A stretch of DNA of 5,530 nt. It comes from VRUE01 sp035554595 (lineage in GTDB: Bacteria; Actinomycetota; Thermoleophilia; Solirubrobacterales; 70-9). The translations under genes and the position numbers were made by a program. Every line of letters starts with the position of its first letter. Position 1 is the stretch's first letter. Positions 1 to 5,530 of this stretch are shown one piece after another. The notes under the pieces were generated by a model, which made no database searches, was not told the DNA's origin, and worked only from the letters and a program-made list of their open reading frames with translations. Location: positions 1 through 5,530 of the forward strand of contig DATMIH010000046.1 of the NCBI GenBank assembly GCA_035554595.1, written 5' to 3'.

Positions 1-493
<493 letters not shown>

Positions 494-497
<4 letters not shown>

Positions 498-523
498 CGA
501 CTCTCTCCCTCGCTCGTCTTCAT
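494..523 (-). CDS. Mini-ORF 2 between kinase and regulator (possible coupling peptide)
   Basis: A nine-codon reading frame, MKTSEGESR, followed by TGA. Its ATG overlaps the TGA of mini-ORF 1 as TGATG, and its TGA overlaps the regulator start as ATGA. A G-rich run (530-534) lies a few bases before its ATG. It is out of frame with both flanking genes. It may carry ribosomes from the kinase to the regulator by termination and reinitiation, or it may be a chance product of a short duplication. No known family; the peptide itself need not have a function. Confidence 0.3.
505..511 (-). promoter_or_regulatory. Ribosome binding site of the response regulator
   Basis: GAGGGAG read on the minus strand, 7 bases before the ATG at 497. 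It lies inside the second mini-ORF, so ribosomes finishing that mini-ORF pass directly over it. It supports the chosen start of the regulator. Confidence 0.6.
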
Positions 524-550
524 CAGGTTCCCCCGTTCGTCTTCATCAGG
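514..550 (-). repeat. Two-copy 14-bp direct repeat across the kinase stop codon
   Basis: CCTGATGAAGACGA on the minus strand occurs at 550-537 and again at 527-514, a period of 23 bp. The nine bases after each copy are also related (ACGGGGGAA versus GCGAGGGAG), so the whole 23-bp unit looks duplicated and slightly diverged. The first copy contains the kinase stop codon, and each copy contains one TGATG stop-start overlap. Confidence 0.85.
523..546 (-). CDS. Mini-ORF 1 directly after the kinase stop (possible coupling peptide)
   Basis: A seven-codon reading frame, MKTNGGT, followed by TGA. Its ATG shares one base with the kinase stop codon (TGATG at 548-544), and its own TGA shares one base with the ATG of mini-ORF 2 in the same TGATG arrangement. 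The first three codons are identical to those of mini-ORF 2. Translation is plausible by reinitiation but not demonstrated. Confidence 0.3.
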   Translation of the reverse strand: MKTNGGT

Positions 551-1844
551 CCACCGGGGTCGGGCTCGGTTGCGAGATCGGCAGGCGGACCCAGAAGGTG
601 CTGCCTTTGCCCTCGACCGAGGTAGCGCCCATCTCGCCGCCCATCACGTCGACCATGCGGCGGGCGATCGCCAGGCCGAGGCCGAAGCCCTCCTGCTTGC
701 GCGTCTCGCTACGACGGTAGAAGCGCTCGAATACACGCTCAATCTCCGCCGCCGGGATTCCTGTTCCAGTGTCGATTACCTCCATGATCACGTCCCTCTC
801 GCCGTCGCGGCGGCCGCGAACGGTAACGGCGCCGGGGGGTGGCGTGTTCTTGAAGGCATTGGTCAGCAAGCCAATCATCACCTGGCGCAGCAGGGTCGGG
901 TCCGCCTTGGCGGCGAGATCGGGCTCGACTTCGACGTAGAGATCGACGTGTTTGCGCGGCTCGACCGCGGCGACGACGTCGCGGATCGCGATCGGCACGT
1001 CGACCACCTCGGTCTCCCCCGCCCCCAGCGACTCGACCCGGGCCAGGGTGAGCAGGGCCTGGGTCAGGCGGCTCATCCGATCGGCGTCCTCGGCGAGGCG
1101 ATTGAGGAAGTGATCGCGTGCCTTGGGGTCGTCTTTGGCGCCGCTCTGCAGCACCTCGATCGCGCCGGAGATGCCGGCCAGCGGGTTGCGCAGCTCGTGC
1201 GCGGCGTTGGAGACGAAGTCGGCTTCGGCGAACTCGCGCCGCATCTCTTCGGTGCGGTCGCGGACGACGGCGAGCACGGCCCGCTCGTCCGGCAGGGCGC
1301 GCGCCTGCATCGCGTAGGCGCGGTCGCCAATGCGCAGGGCCGGGTGGGCGGCGAAACCGACCTCGGCGGCGCGGTGGAGGTGCATCAGCAACGGCTCGGG
1401 CGGGCGGCCACCCTCGAGCAGGTCGGCGGCGGCGCTGTTGGAGAAGCGCACCGGCCCTTCGTCGTCGACCACCATCACCGCGTCGGTGAGGCCGTCGAAG
1501 ATCGCCTCGAGCTTGTTGCGATCGGCGGTAAGCACGCCGAAGCTCTCCTTCAGCGACGCACGCATCGTGTCGAGGGCGCGGGCGAGTTCGCCGATCTCAT
1601 CGCGGGCGCCAACCCGCAGCGGCGCGTCGAATGAGCCCGAGGCCATTTCGTTGGCGGCCTGGGCCAGCCGCGAGACGCGGTGGGTGATCGCGACCGCGAT
1701 CAGGAAGCCGGCGAGGACGCCGATCAGCACGGCGACGACCAGCGCCTGCCTGTTGTCGCCGAAGAGATAGACGGCGAAAGCGGTGATCAACGAGACGGCG
1801 GCAAACGCGCCGGCCAGCCACAACCGCATGCCTATCCATCTCAT
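546..1844 (-). CDS. Membrane sensor histidine kinase (HAMP-PAS-HisKA-HATPase)
   Basis: The sensor kinase of a two-component system; it autophosphorylates on histidine and passes the phosphate to the regulator encoded downstream. The 432 residues contain transmembrane helices at about 8-28 and 34-54 with only about five residues between them, a HAMP linker (about 55-103), a PAS-like domain (about 105-200, with DGLTDAVMVVDDEG), and HisKA with phospho-acceptor H216 in NAAHELRNPL. The ATPase domain follows: N-box LLTNAFKNTP with N329 and N333, G1 box DTGTGIP from D358, F-box FERFYR, and G2 box GFGLGLA from G386. All key residues are intact. The start is uncertain: the ATG at 1844 follows in-frame TAG and TAA codons but has no well-placed ribosome site (a GGAAGGGGA run at 1862-1870 is 17 bases away), and an ATG five codons inside is possible. 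The kinase-then-regulator order and the domain plan resemble SenX3/PhoR kinases. The signal sensed is unknown. Confidence 0.95.
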   Translation of the reverse strand: MRWIGMRLWLAGAFAAVSLITAFAVYLFGDNRQALVVAVLIGVLAGFLIAVAITHRVSRLAQAANEMASGSFDAPLRVGARDEIGELARALDTMRASLKESFGVLTADRNKLEAIFDGLTDAVMVVDDEGPVRFSNSAAADLLEGGRPPEPLLMHLHRAAEVGFAAHPALRIGDRAYAMQARALPDERAVLAVVRDRTEEMRREFAEADFVSNAAHELRNPLAGISGAIEVLQSGAKDDPKARDHFLNRLAEDADRMSRLTQALLTLARVESLGAGETEVVDVPIAIRDVVAAVEPRKHVDLYVEVEPDLAAKADPTLLRQVMIGLLTNAFKNTPPPGAVTVRGRRDGERDVIMEVIDTGTGIPAAEIERVFERFYRRSETRKQEGFGLGLAIARRMVDVMGGEMGATSVEGKGSTFWVRLPISQPSPTPVA

Positions 1845-1875
1845 GAGCAGTTACTAACACATCCCCTTCCTTGTA

Positions 1876-1921
1876 CGCATCCGACTTTCACCCACCCAGG
1901 GTGGGGTCAATGTCGGATGCG
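1876..1921. promoter_or_regulatory. Imperfect 46-bp dyad in the divergent spacer (candidate operator or hairpin)
   Basis: CGCATCCGAC (1876-1885) and GTCGGATGCG (1912-1921) form a perfect 10-bp inverted repeat. With the same centre the pairing resumes inside after single mismatches: TT/AA at 1887-1888 and 1909-1910, then ACCC/GGGT at 1890-1893 and 1904-1907. An alternative register gives CCCACCC-A-GGGTGGG at 1891-1905. It sits in the 110-bp gap between the divergent kinase and glycosyltransferase starts, where an operator would be expected. No convincing -10/-35 pair was found on either strand. Confidence 0.5.
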
Positions 1922-1940
1922 CGGCCCTTCCGGGTGGCAT

Positions 1941-1946
1941 GGGAGA
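1941..1946 (+). promoter_or_regulatory. Ribosome binding site of the glycosyltransferase
   Basis: GGGAGA lies 8 bases before the GTG at 1955. It favours that start over the upstream in-frame ATG (1910) and TTG (1871), which would add an N-terminal tail unlike this family and would put the dyad at 1876-1921 partly or wholly inside the gene. Confidence 0.6.
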
Positions 1947-1954
1947 ATCAGTCG

Positions 1955-2683
1955 GTGCGGACTCTCGTCTTCATTCCCGCCTGGAACGAGCAGGACTCGG
2001 TCGCGAGCGTGATCGCGGACGTGCGCGAGTGCCTGCCCGAGGCCGACCTGCTCGTGATCGACGACGGCTCGGGCGACGCGACCGCCGAGCGGGCGCGGGA
2101 GGCGGGCGCCCTGGTCGCCTCGCTGCCCTTCAACCAGGGACTGGGCGCGGCGCTGCAGACCGGCTACCTCTACGCGCTGCGCGAGGGCTATGAGGCCTGC
2201 GCCCACCTTGACGCCGACGGTCAGCACCCGCCGCGCGAGGTGGCGCGGCTGCTGGAGGAGATCTACGGCGACCGCGCTGATCTGGTGATTGGCTCGCGCT
2301 ACCGCGACCCCGGCAAAGCCGAGAGCGACGACTACAAGCCAACGCTCTCGCGGCGGATCGGCACCGGCGTCTTCCGCTTCTTCCTCACCCTGGCGACGCG
2401 CCAGCGCTTCACCGACACAACCAGCGGCATGCGCGCCGCCAACCGCCAGGTGATGGCGCTCTTCAGCGAGCACTACTCGCCGGACTTTGCCGAGATCGAG
2501 TCGCTGCAGCTCGCCGTGCGCGAGGGCCTGCGGGTCGAGGAGCTGCCGGTGCGGATGCTGGAGCGCGCCGGCGGCAGCTCCTTCCTGACCCCGCTGCGCT
2601 CGGCCTTCTTCATCTTCAAGGGGATGATCGTGCTGCTGGTCGGCCAGTTCCGCCCGCGCCACGCCGGGGCGGGCGAGCAATGA
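1955..2683 (+). CDS. Family 2 glycosyltransferase (dolichol-phosphate-mannose-synthase-like)
   Basis: Likely transfers a sugar from a nucleotide-sugar donor to a lipid or glycan acceptor on the cytoplasmic face of the membrane. From the GTG start it has 242 residues in the GT-A fold order: LVFIPAWNE at the N-terminus, VIDDGSGDAT (D36-D37) for nucleotide binding, NQGLGAALQTG (60-70), the DADGQHPP motif with metal-binding D86 and D88, IGSRYR (112-117), and DTTSGMRAANR (154-164), a region typical of the dolichol-phosphate-mannose-synthase subgroup. A hydrophobic stretch near 215-232 (FFIFKGMIVLLVG) may rest on the membrane. The stop overlaps the next start as ATGA, and GT2 plus DUF2304 is a recurring pair in bacterial envelope or polysaccharide loci. 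The upstream in-frame ATG at 1910 is the main alternative start. Donor and acceptor cannot be read from the sequence. Confidence 0.93.
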   Translation: MRTLVFIPAWNEQDSVASVIADVRECLPEADLLVIDDGSGDATAERAREAGALVASLPFNQGLGAALQTGYLYALREGYEACAHLDADGQHPPREVARLLEEIYGDRADLVIGSRYRDPGKAESDDYKPTLSRRIGTGVFRFFLTLATRQRFTDTTSGMRAANRQVMALFSEHYSPDFAEIESLQLAVREGLRVEELPVRMLERAGGSSFLTPLRSAFFIFKGMIVLLVGQFRPRHAGAGEQ

Positions 2684-3108
2684 ACGCGGCGCTGCTCTGG
2701 GCGGCAAGCGAGAGCCCCAAGGTCCACCTCACCTCGCAGACCCGGATCATCGCCGCGGTCCTGGCGCTCGCCTTTATGGGCTTGGTGCTGGAGCTGATCC
2801 GCCGCGACAAACTGCAGGAGCGCTTCAGCGTCGTCTGGTTCGTCGCCGGCCTGGGGATGCTGGTCGGCGCCGCCTTCCCGGGCCTGCTGACCCTGGTCGC
2901 CGACGCGATGGGCGTGCGCGACACCAACGTCGCCCTGTTCTCGATCGTGCTGCTCTTCCTGCTCGGCCTGGCGCTCAACTTCAGCGTGACGATGTCGCGC
3001 CAGGCGGCGCAGATCACCCGACTCGCTCAGGAGCGGGCGCTGGAGAAGGCGAACGCTCAGGCAAACAACGGCAAGTCCCACGACATGACGAGGCCCAGCC
3101 GTCGTTAG
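2680..3108 (+). CDS. DUF2304 family small membrane protein
   Basis: A 142-residue integral membrane protein of unknown biochemical function. Three hydrophobic helices are visible at about 22-40, 51-73 and 84-103. Between the first two lies the charged LIRRDKLQERFSVVW segment typical of DUF2304 proteins, and a charged, probably coiled-coil tail follows (about 105-128). Its ATG overlaps the glycosyltransferase stop (ATGA), so the two are probably translated together and may act as a membrane partner and enzyme. The last codons (RPSRR and the TAG) lie within the left arm of the palindrome at 3094-3178, so the extreme C-terminus may have been set by that element. Topology and role are inferred; the family assignment rests on pattern and genetic context. 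Confidence 0.85.
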   Translation: MNAALLWAASESPKVHLTSQTRIIAAVLALAFMGLVLELIRRDKLQERFSVVWFVAGLGMLVGAAFPGLLTLVADAMGVRDTNVALFSIVLLFLLGLALNFSVTMSRQAAQITRLAQERALEKANAQANNGKSHDMTRPSRR

Positions 3109-3178
3109 GCAAGGACGCAGGGAGCCCGAATAGCAGCGCTATTCGGGCGACCGAGGACGCCGCATAACGACGGCTGGG
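3094..3178. repeat. Large concentric palindrome between convergent genes (possible bidirectional terminator or palindromic element)
   Basis: The outer arms CCCAGCCGTCGTTA (3094-3107) and TAACGACGGCTGGG (3165-3178) are a perfect 14-bp inverted repeat. The inner arms GCCCGAATAGC (3124-3134) and GCTATTCGGGC (3138-3148) are a perfect 11-bp inverted repeat around the loop AGC. Both share the centre at 3136. Between them lie symmetric 16-base flanks that do not pair well, but GGACGC occurs in both in the same orientation (3113-3118 and 3155-3160). It fills the gap between the ends of the DUF2304 gene and holB, so termination of both transcripts is a natural role. No T-run follows either side, so it is not a textbook intrinsic terminator. 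Confidence 0.75.
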
Positions 3179-3187
3179 GCCGTCCGC

Positions 3188-4258
3188 TCAAGCGAAGATG
3201 CGCTCAAGGCGGAAGGCGAGCGCCTCGAGGGCCAGCTCCTCGGAGACGTTGAGGTCAAGCCGGCGGCGGGTGTCCTGAACCAACTCGGCGGCGCGGCGGG
3301 GGCGGGACGGGTCGAGAGCGGCAGCGCGGGACTGCAGGGCTGCGAGGTGGTCGCGGTTGAAGACCACGTCGGTCGCACCCGAGGCAGTAGCGGCGAGATC
3401 ACGAAACCAGCTCGCGTTCAGCTCGAGGGCGAGATCGAGAGTCTCGGTGCGCCGGCGGCGGCCCGAGCGCTTCGCTTCGTCGGTGATGTCTTTAGCGCTG
3501 CGCTTGACCCCGGCTTCGGCTTCTTCGTCGAGCAGGTCGCGAGTCGCCGCTTCTGCCTCTTCGCCTACGGACTCGGCCGCCTTGAGAACTTTCTGCCAAT
3601 CACTCTCCAGCTCGATGGCCGCGGCACGGAGCTCGCGGCCAGAGTCGGAAAGGAGAAACTGGGCGCGGTCGACGTCGCCGGCGGAGAGGCGGGCGGCCGC
3701 CGCGATCTCTTCCGGAGAGCCAGCACCTGAAAGTCGGGCCTCGACGACTTCCGGTGGCAGCGGGGAGAAATCGATCGGCTGGCAGCGAGAAGCGATCGTC
3801 TCCAGGAGCATCGAGGGTTCGGCGGTGAGCAGGATCAGGTGGACGAAATCAGGCGGCTCCTCGAGCGTCTTCAAGAGCGCGTTCTGACTCTCGTCGCGCA
3901 TCTGCTCGGCGGCCTCGATCACGAACACCCGCTTCTCCGCTTCGAAGGGTCTGTAGGACGAGGCGCGGATTACTCGCTCGCGGATTTCCTCGACCATGTG
4001 CTGAGCACCGCGTGGGCGCAGCCAGACGAGGTCGGGGTGCGGCGAGGGGTCGATCAGGACGCGGCGACGAGCGTCGTCGGGATCGGTGGCACCATCGGCG
4101 AGGATCTCGGCGGCGAAAGCTCGCGCGACCGCTGCCTTGCCGGCGCCCCGTGGACCCCTGAATAGATAGGCGTGACTGGGTCCTGTCGCAAGTGCGGCCG
4201 TGAGCGCGACCCGCGCCCGCGGCTGGTGCTCAGTGGCCTCAGTCAGCAGTTCCGACAC
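3188..4258 (-). CDS. holB: DNA polymerase III delta' subunit
   Basis: Clamp-loader subunit of the replicative polymerase; with DnaX and HolA it opens and loads the beta clamp on DNA. The 356 residues show an AAA+ core: sensor region SHAYLFRG, Walker A GPRGAGK (35-41), conserved HPDL (74-77), a Walker B-like strand VFVIEAAEQM (111-120), the NALLKTLEEPP helix (126-136), and the TIASRC motif (154-159) with the arginine-finger-type R158. A long, highly charged segment (about 232-272) separates this from the C-terminal helical domain. Odd points: the only cysteine is C159, so the four-cysteine zinc module of many relatives is absent, and the Walker B position usually held by Asp is Glu115. The GTG start is set by a strong GGAGG 6 bases upstream and lies within the 3' end of tmk. 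Position after tmk matches the common actinobacterial order. Confidence 0.93.
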   Translation of the reverse strand: MSELLTEATEHQPRARVALTAALATGPSHAYLFRGPRGAGKAAVARAFAAEILADGATDPDDARRRVLIDPSPHPDLVWLRPRGAQHMVEEIRERVIRASSYRPFEAEKRVFVIEAAEQMRDESQNALLKTLEEPPDFVHLILLTAEPSMLLETIASRCQPIDFSPLPPEVVEARLSGAGSPEEIAAAARLSAGDVDRAQFLLSDSGRELRAAAIELESDWQKVLKAAESVGEEAEAATRDLLDEEAEAGVKRSAKDITDEAKRSGRRRRTETLDLALELNASWFRDLAATASGATDVVFNRDHLAALQSRAAALDPSRPRRAAELVQDTRRRLDLNVSEELALEALAFRLERIFA

Positions 4259-4832
4259 GGACTGCCTCCATCACGCGCTCGTGGACCTCCTCCACCGTGC
4301 CTTCGCCGTCGACAACGACGACGCGGTCGGAGGCGATCTTGGCGATTTCCTCGTAGGCCTCGGCGACGGCGCGCTGCAGCTCGAGGCCCTCGGACTCAAA
4401 GCGGTCGTTGCCCTCGGCGCGGCCGAGCCCGGTCTCGGGCTCGACCCGCAGCAGCACGGTGACGTCAGGCCAAAGGCCGTCGCTGGCGTTATCGGTGAGC
4501 GTGATCACCTCGGAGGCACCGAGCCCGCGGCCCGCGCCCTGGTAGGCGACGCTGGAATCGGCAAAGCGGTCAGCGACGACGTCAATACCAGCCTCCATCG
4601 CCGGCCGGATCACCCGCGCCGTGAGATCGGCGCGGGCGGCGAGGAAGAGGAGCAACTCGGCGTACGGGTCGAGCTCGAGCTCAGGATCGGCGAGCAGGCC
4701 GCGGATCCTCTCCGCCGCCTCGGTCCCACCCGGCTCGCGGATCAGCAGCGTCTCAGGGCCGAGCGCTTCGGCCAGCAGCTTTGCCTGCGTCGACTTGCCG
4801 GAACCGTCGATGCCCTCGAGGGAAATGAACAC
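4239..4832 (-). CDS. tmk: Thymidylate kinase
   Basis: Phosphorylates dTMP to dTDP with ATP in the cytoplasm, the last specific step before dTTP for DNA synthesis. At 197 residues it is slightly short of the usual 205-215. Walker A is GIDGSGKST (7-15). REPGGT (32-37) and the DRFADSSVAYQG motif (88-99) bind the dTMP substrate. The lid region (about 134-148) carries R138 and R144, while the P-loop has no arginine, so it fits the bacterial class with catalytic arginines in the lid. The GTG at 4832 is the only sensible start: the in-frame TAA at about 4860 blocks any longer version, and the sequence FISLEGIDGSGKS begins right after it. It follows topA by 62 bases, a gap filled by a hairpin, and overlaps holB by 20 bases. 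Confidence 0.96.
   Translation of the reverse strand: MFISLEGIDGSGKSTQAKLLAEALGPETLLIREPGGTEAAERIRGLLADPELELDPYAELLLFLAARADLTARVIRPAMEAGIDVVADRFADSSVAYQGAGRGLGASEVITLTDNASDGLWPDVTVLLRVEPETGLGRAEGNDRFESEGLELQRAVAEAYEEIAKIASDRVVVVDGEGTVEEVHERVMEAVRVGTAD
4265..4269 (-). promoter_or_regulatory. Ribosome binding site of holB inside tmk
   Basis: GGAGG on the minus strand, 6 bases before the GTG at 4258. It lies within the final codons of tmk and identifies GTG 4258 as the holB start, giving a 20-bp overlap of the two genes and probable translational coupling. Confidence 0.75.
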
Positions 4833-4844
4833 GTCGCGATCCCG

Positions 4845-4891
4845 TTCCGGTGGTCCTTATGCGTCGTATAGCCGCATAAAGCGCACCGGAA
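4845..4891. repeat. Concentric two-stem hairpin in the topA-tmk spacer
   Basis: The outer arms TTCCGGTG (4845-4852) and CACCGGAA (4884-4891) pair over 8 bp. The inner arms TTATGCG (4857-4863) and CGCATAA (4873-4879) pair over 7 bp. Both share the centre at 4868 and are separated by 4-base internal loops. It begins 4 bases after the topA stop and ends 12 bases before the tmk start, with the weak tmk ribosome site (CGGGA) directly after the outer arm. It could attenuate or protect the transcript, or partly control tmk translation. There is no T-run. Confidence 0.65.
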
Positions 4892-4894
4892 GCG

Positions 4895-5530
4895 TTATTT
4901 GGCCGCGGCCTTGGCGCGTTTGCGGCCGCGGGTGGCGGTGTCGGCTTTGCTCGCCGCGACCTTGGTTTTTTTGGCTTTGGCGGGGACTTTGTCCTCATCG
5001 CCGGCGGGCAAGGGCTTCTCCGCCATCGCTTCTTTGGCCGCTTTCGCCGCTTCGCGCTCGGCGCGGCGTTTCTTCATCTCCTGCATTGACTCGCAGTCGT
5101 CGTTGAGGCAGAGGTTCCAGGGACGGCCGCGGAAGGGCTGCACTTTCAGCCGTGGCGTCTCGCCGCAGATCGAGCAGCGTTCTTCGAGTTTGAAGACGTC
5201 GCCGCGCTGGGGCAGCGGGAAGGTCTGATCGCAGGACTCGGGATCATCGAGGGTCCAGCCACTGCAGCCGACGAAGCGCTTGCCCGACTTCTTGGCGCGA
5301 ATCACCCGCAGCATGTGGGGGGAGCCGTCCTCCTTCTTGCGGCCGGCTTCTTCGCAGACCTTGCAGGGACCGAGGATGCGGTCCTCGTCCATGCCCTTCC
5401 AGACGACTTTGGCCAGGTCTTCGCGGCTGGCGTCGATTTCGGTCCAAGTCTTGTGCAGCAGTTCGCGGCTGTCGCCGACGACGCCGTCCTTGCTCATCGC
5501 GCCGGCGGCGATCTGGTCCATCTCGGACTC
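4895..5530 (-). CDS. topA: DNA topoisomerase I, C-terminal zinc-finger region (5' end outside window)
   Basis: The 3' part of a type IA topoisomerase, which relaxes negatively supercoiled DNA. The 211 visible residues begin near the end of the catalytic core (MDQIAAGAMSKDGVVGDSRELL). Two four-cysteine zinc fingers follow: C56-x2-C59 with C89 and C100, and C119-x2-C122 with C141 and C146 (numbering from the window edge). Motifs between and around them include GKRFVGCSGW, TFPLPQRGDV and RGRPWNLCLNDDC. The last 60 or so residues are rich in Lys and Ala, a basic tail of the kind actinobacterial topoisomerases use to hold DNA. The active-site tyrosine and metal-binding domain are outside the window. 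The two-finger pattern with PLPQRG and RGRPW resembles archaeal TopA more than the E. coli enzyme. The stop is TAA at 4897-4895; tmk and holB follow on the same strand. Confidence 0.9.
   Translation of the reverse strand, partial: ESEMDQIAAGAMSKDGVVGDSRELLHKTWTEIDASREDLAKVVWKGMDEDRILGPCKVCEEAGRKKEDGSPHMLRVIRAKKSGKRFVGCSGWTLDDPESCDQTFPLPQRGDVFKLEERCSICGETPRLKVQPFRGRPWNLCLNDDCESMQEMKKRRAEREAAKAAKEAMAEKPLPAGDEDKVPAKAKKTKVAASKADTATRGRKRAKAAAK

Noticed and set aside
1882..1910. TTGACC on the minus strand (1910-1905) as a -35 box for the kinase
   Set aside because: No -10-like hexamer lies 16-19 bases downstream (AAGTCG or AGTCGG), so a promoter cannot be supported.
1871..1954. A longer glycosyltransferase starting at TTG 1871 or ATG 1910
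   Set aside because: The extra residues do not resemble the family, would run through the dyad, and lack the well-spaced ribosome site seen before GTG 1955. ATG 1910 remains the best alternative.
1907..2707. A 266-codon open frame on the minus strand opposite the glycosyltransferase
   Set aside because: It is the mirror of a well-supported GT2 gene, has a low-complexity protein and shows no recognisable motif.
2473..3081. A 202-codon minus-strand frame opposite the DUF2304 gene
   Set aside because: Its product is rich in Gln, Arg and Asp without a fold signal, while the plus-strand frame has clear membrane helices and a coupled start.
3124..3148. A classical intrinsic terminator
   Set aside because: The stem is strong, but no T-run follows on either strand; it is kept as a palindrome with possible termination activity.
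3357..3887. A Ser/Arg-rich plus-strand frame opposite holB
   Set aside because: Composition is typical of a shadow frame, and holB on the other strand has all expected AAA+ motifs.

Overview
The window is high-GC bacterial DNA packed with genes and almost free of spacer. The topA-tmk-holB order, the codon usage and the protein sequences suggest an actinobacterium, most likely class Thermoleophilia (Solirubrobacter/Conexibacter-like). That placement is inferred from protein character and synteny only; no 16S rRNA or other marker lies in the window. No tRNA, rRNA, CRISPR array, insertion sequence or phage gene is visible.

There are three blocks. (1) Positions 1-1844, minus strand: a two-component system. 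The membrane histidine kinase (1844-546) comes first and an OmpR/PhoB-type response regulator (from 497, cut by the window edge) follows. The 48-bp junction is unusual: a 14-bp sequence is repeated at a 23-bp period and forms two tiny ORFs chained to both genes by overlapping stop and start codons. (2) Positions 1955-3108, plus strand: a GT2 glycosyltransferase and a small DUF2304 membrane protein, overlapping by ATGA. This pair is transcribed divergently from the kinase across a 110-bp spacer that holds a 46-bp imperfect dyad. (3) Positions 5530-3188, minus strand: the 3' end of DNA topoisomerase I, then thymidylate kinase and the DNA polymerase III delta' subunit. This is a DNA replication and topology block, with tmk and holB overlapping by 20 bp.

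Blocks 2 and 3 converge on a 79-bp spacer filled by a large palindrome with two concentric stems sharing one centre (3094-3178). It even supplies the stop codon of the DUF2304 gene. A second concentric two-stem hairpin fills the topA-tmk gap (4845-4891). The genes themselves belong to known families. The less ordinary signals are these structured spacers, the chained mini-ORFs between kinase and regulator, and a topoisomerase zinc-finger tail that looks archaeal in type. I do not see convincing evidence of a wholly new multi-gene system here.
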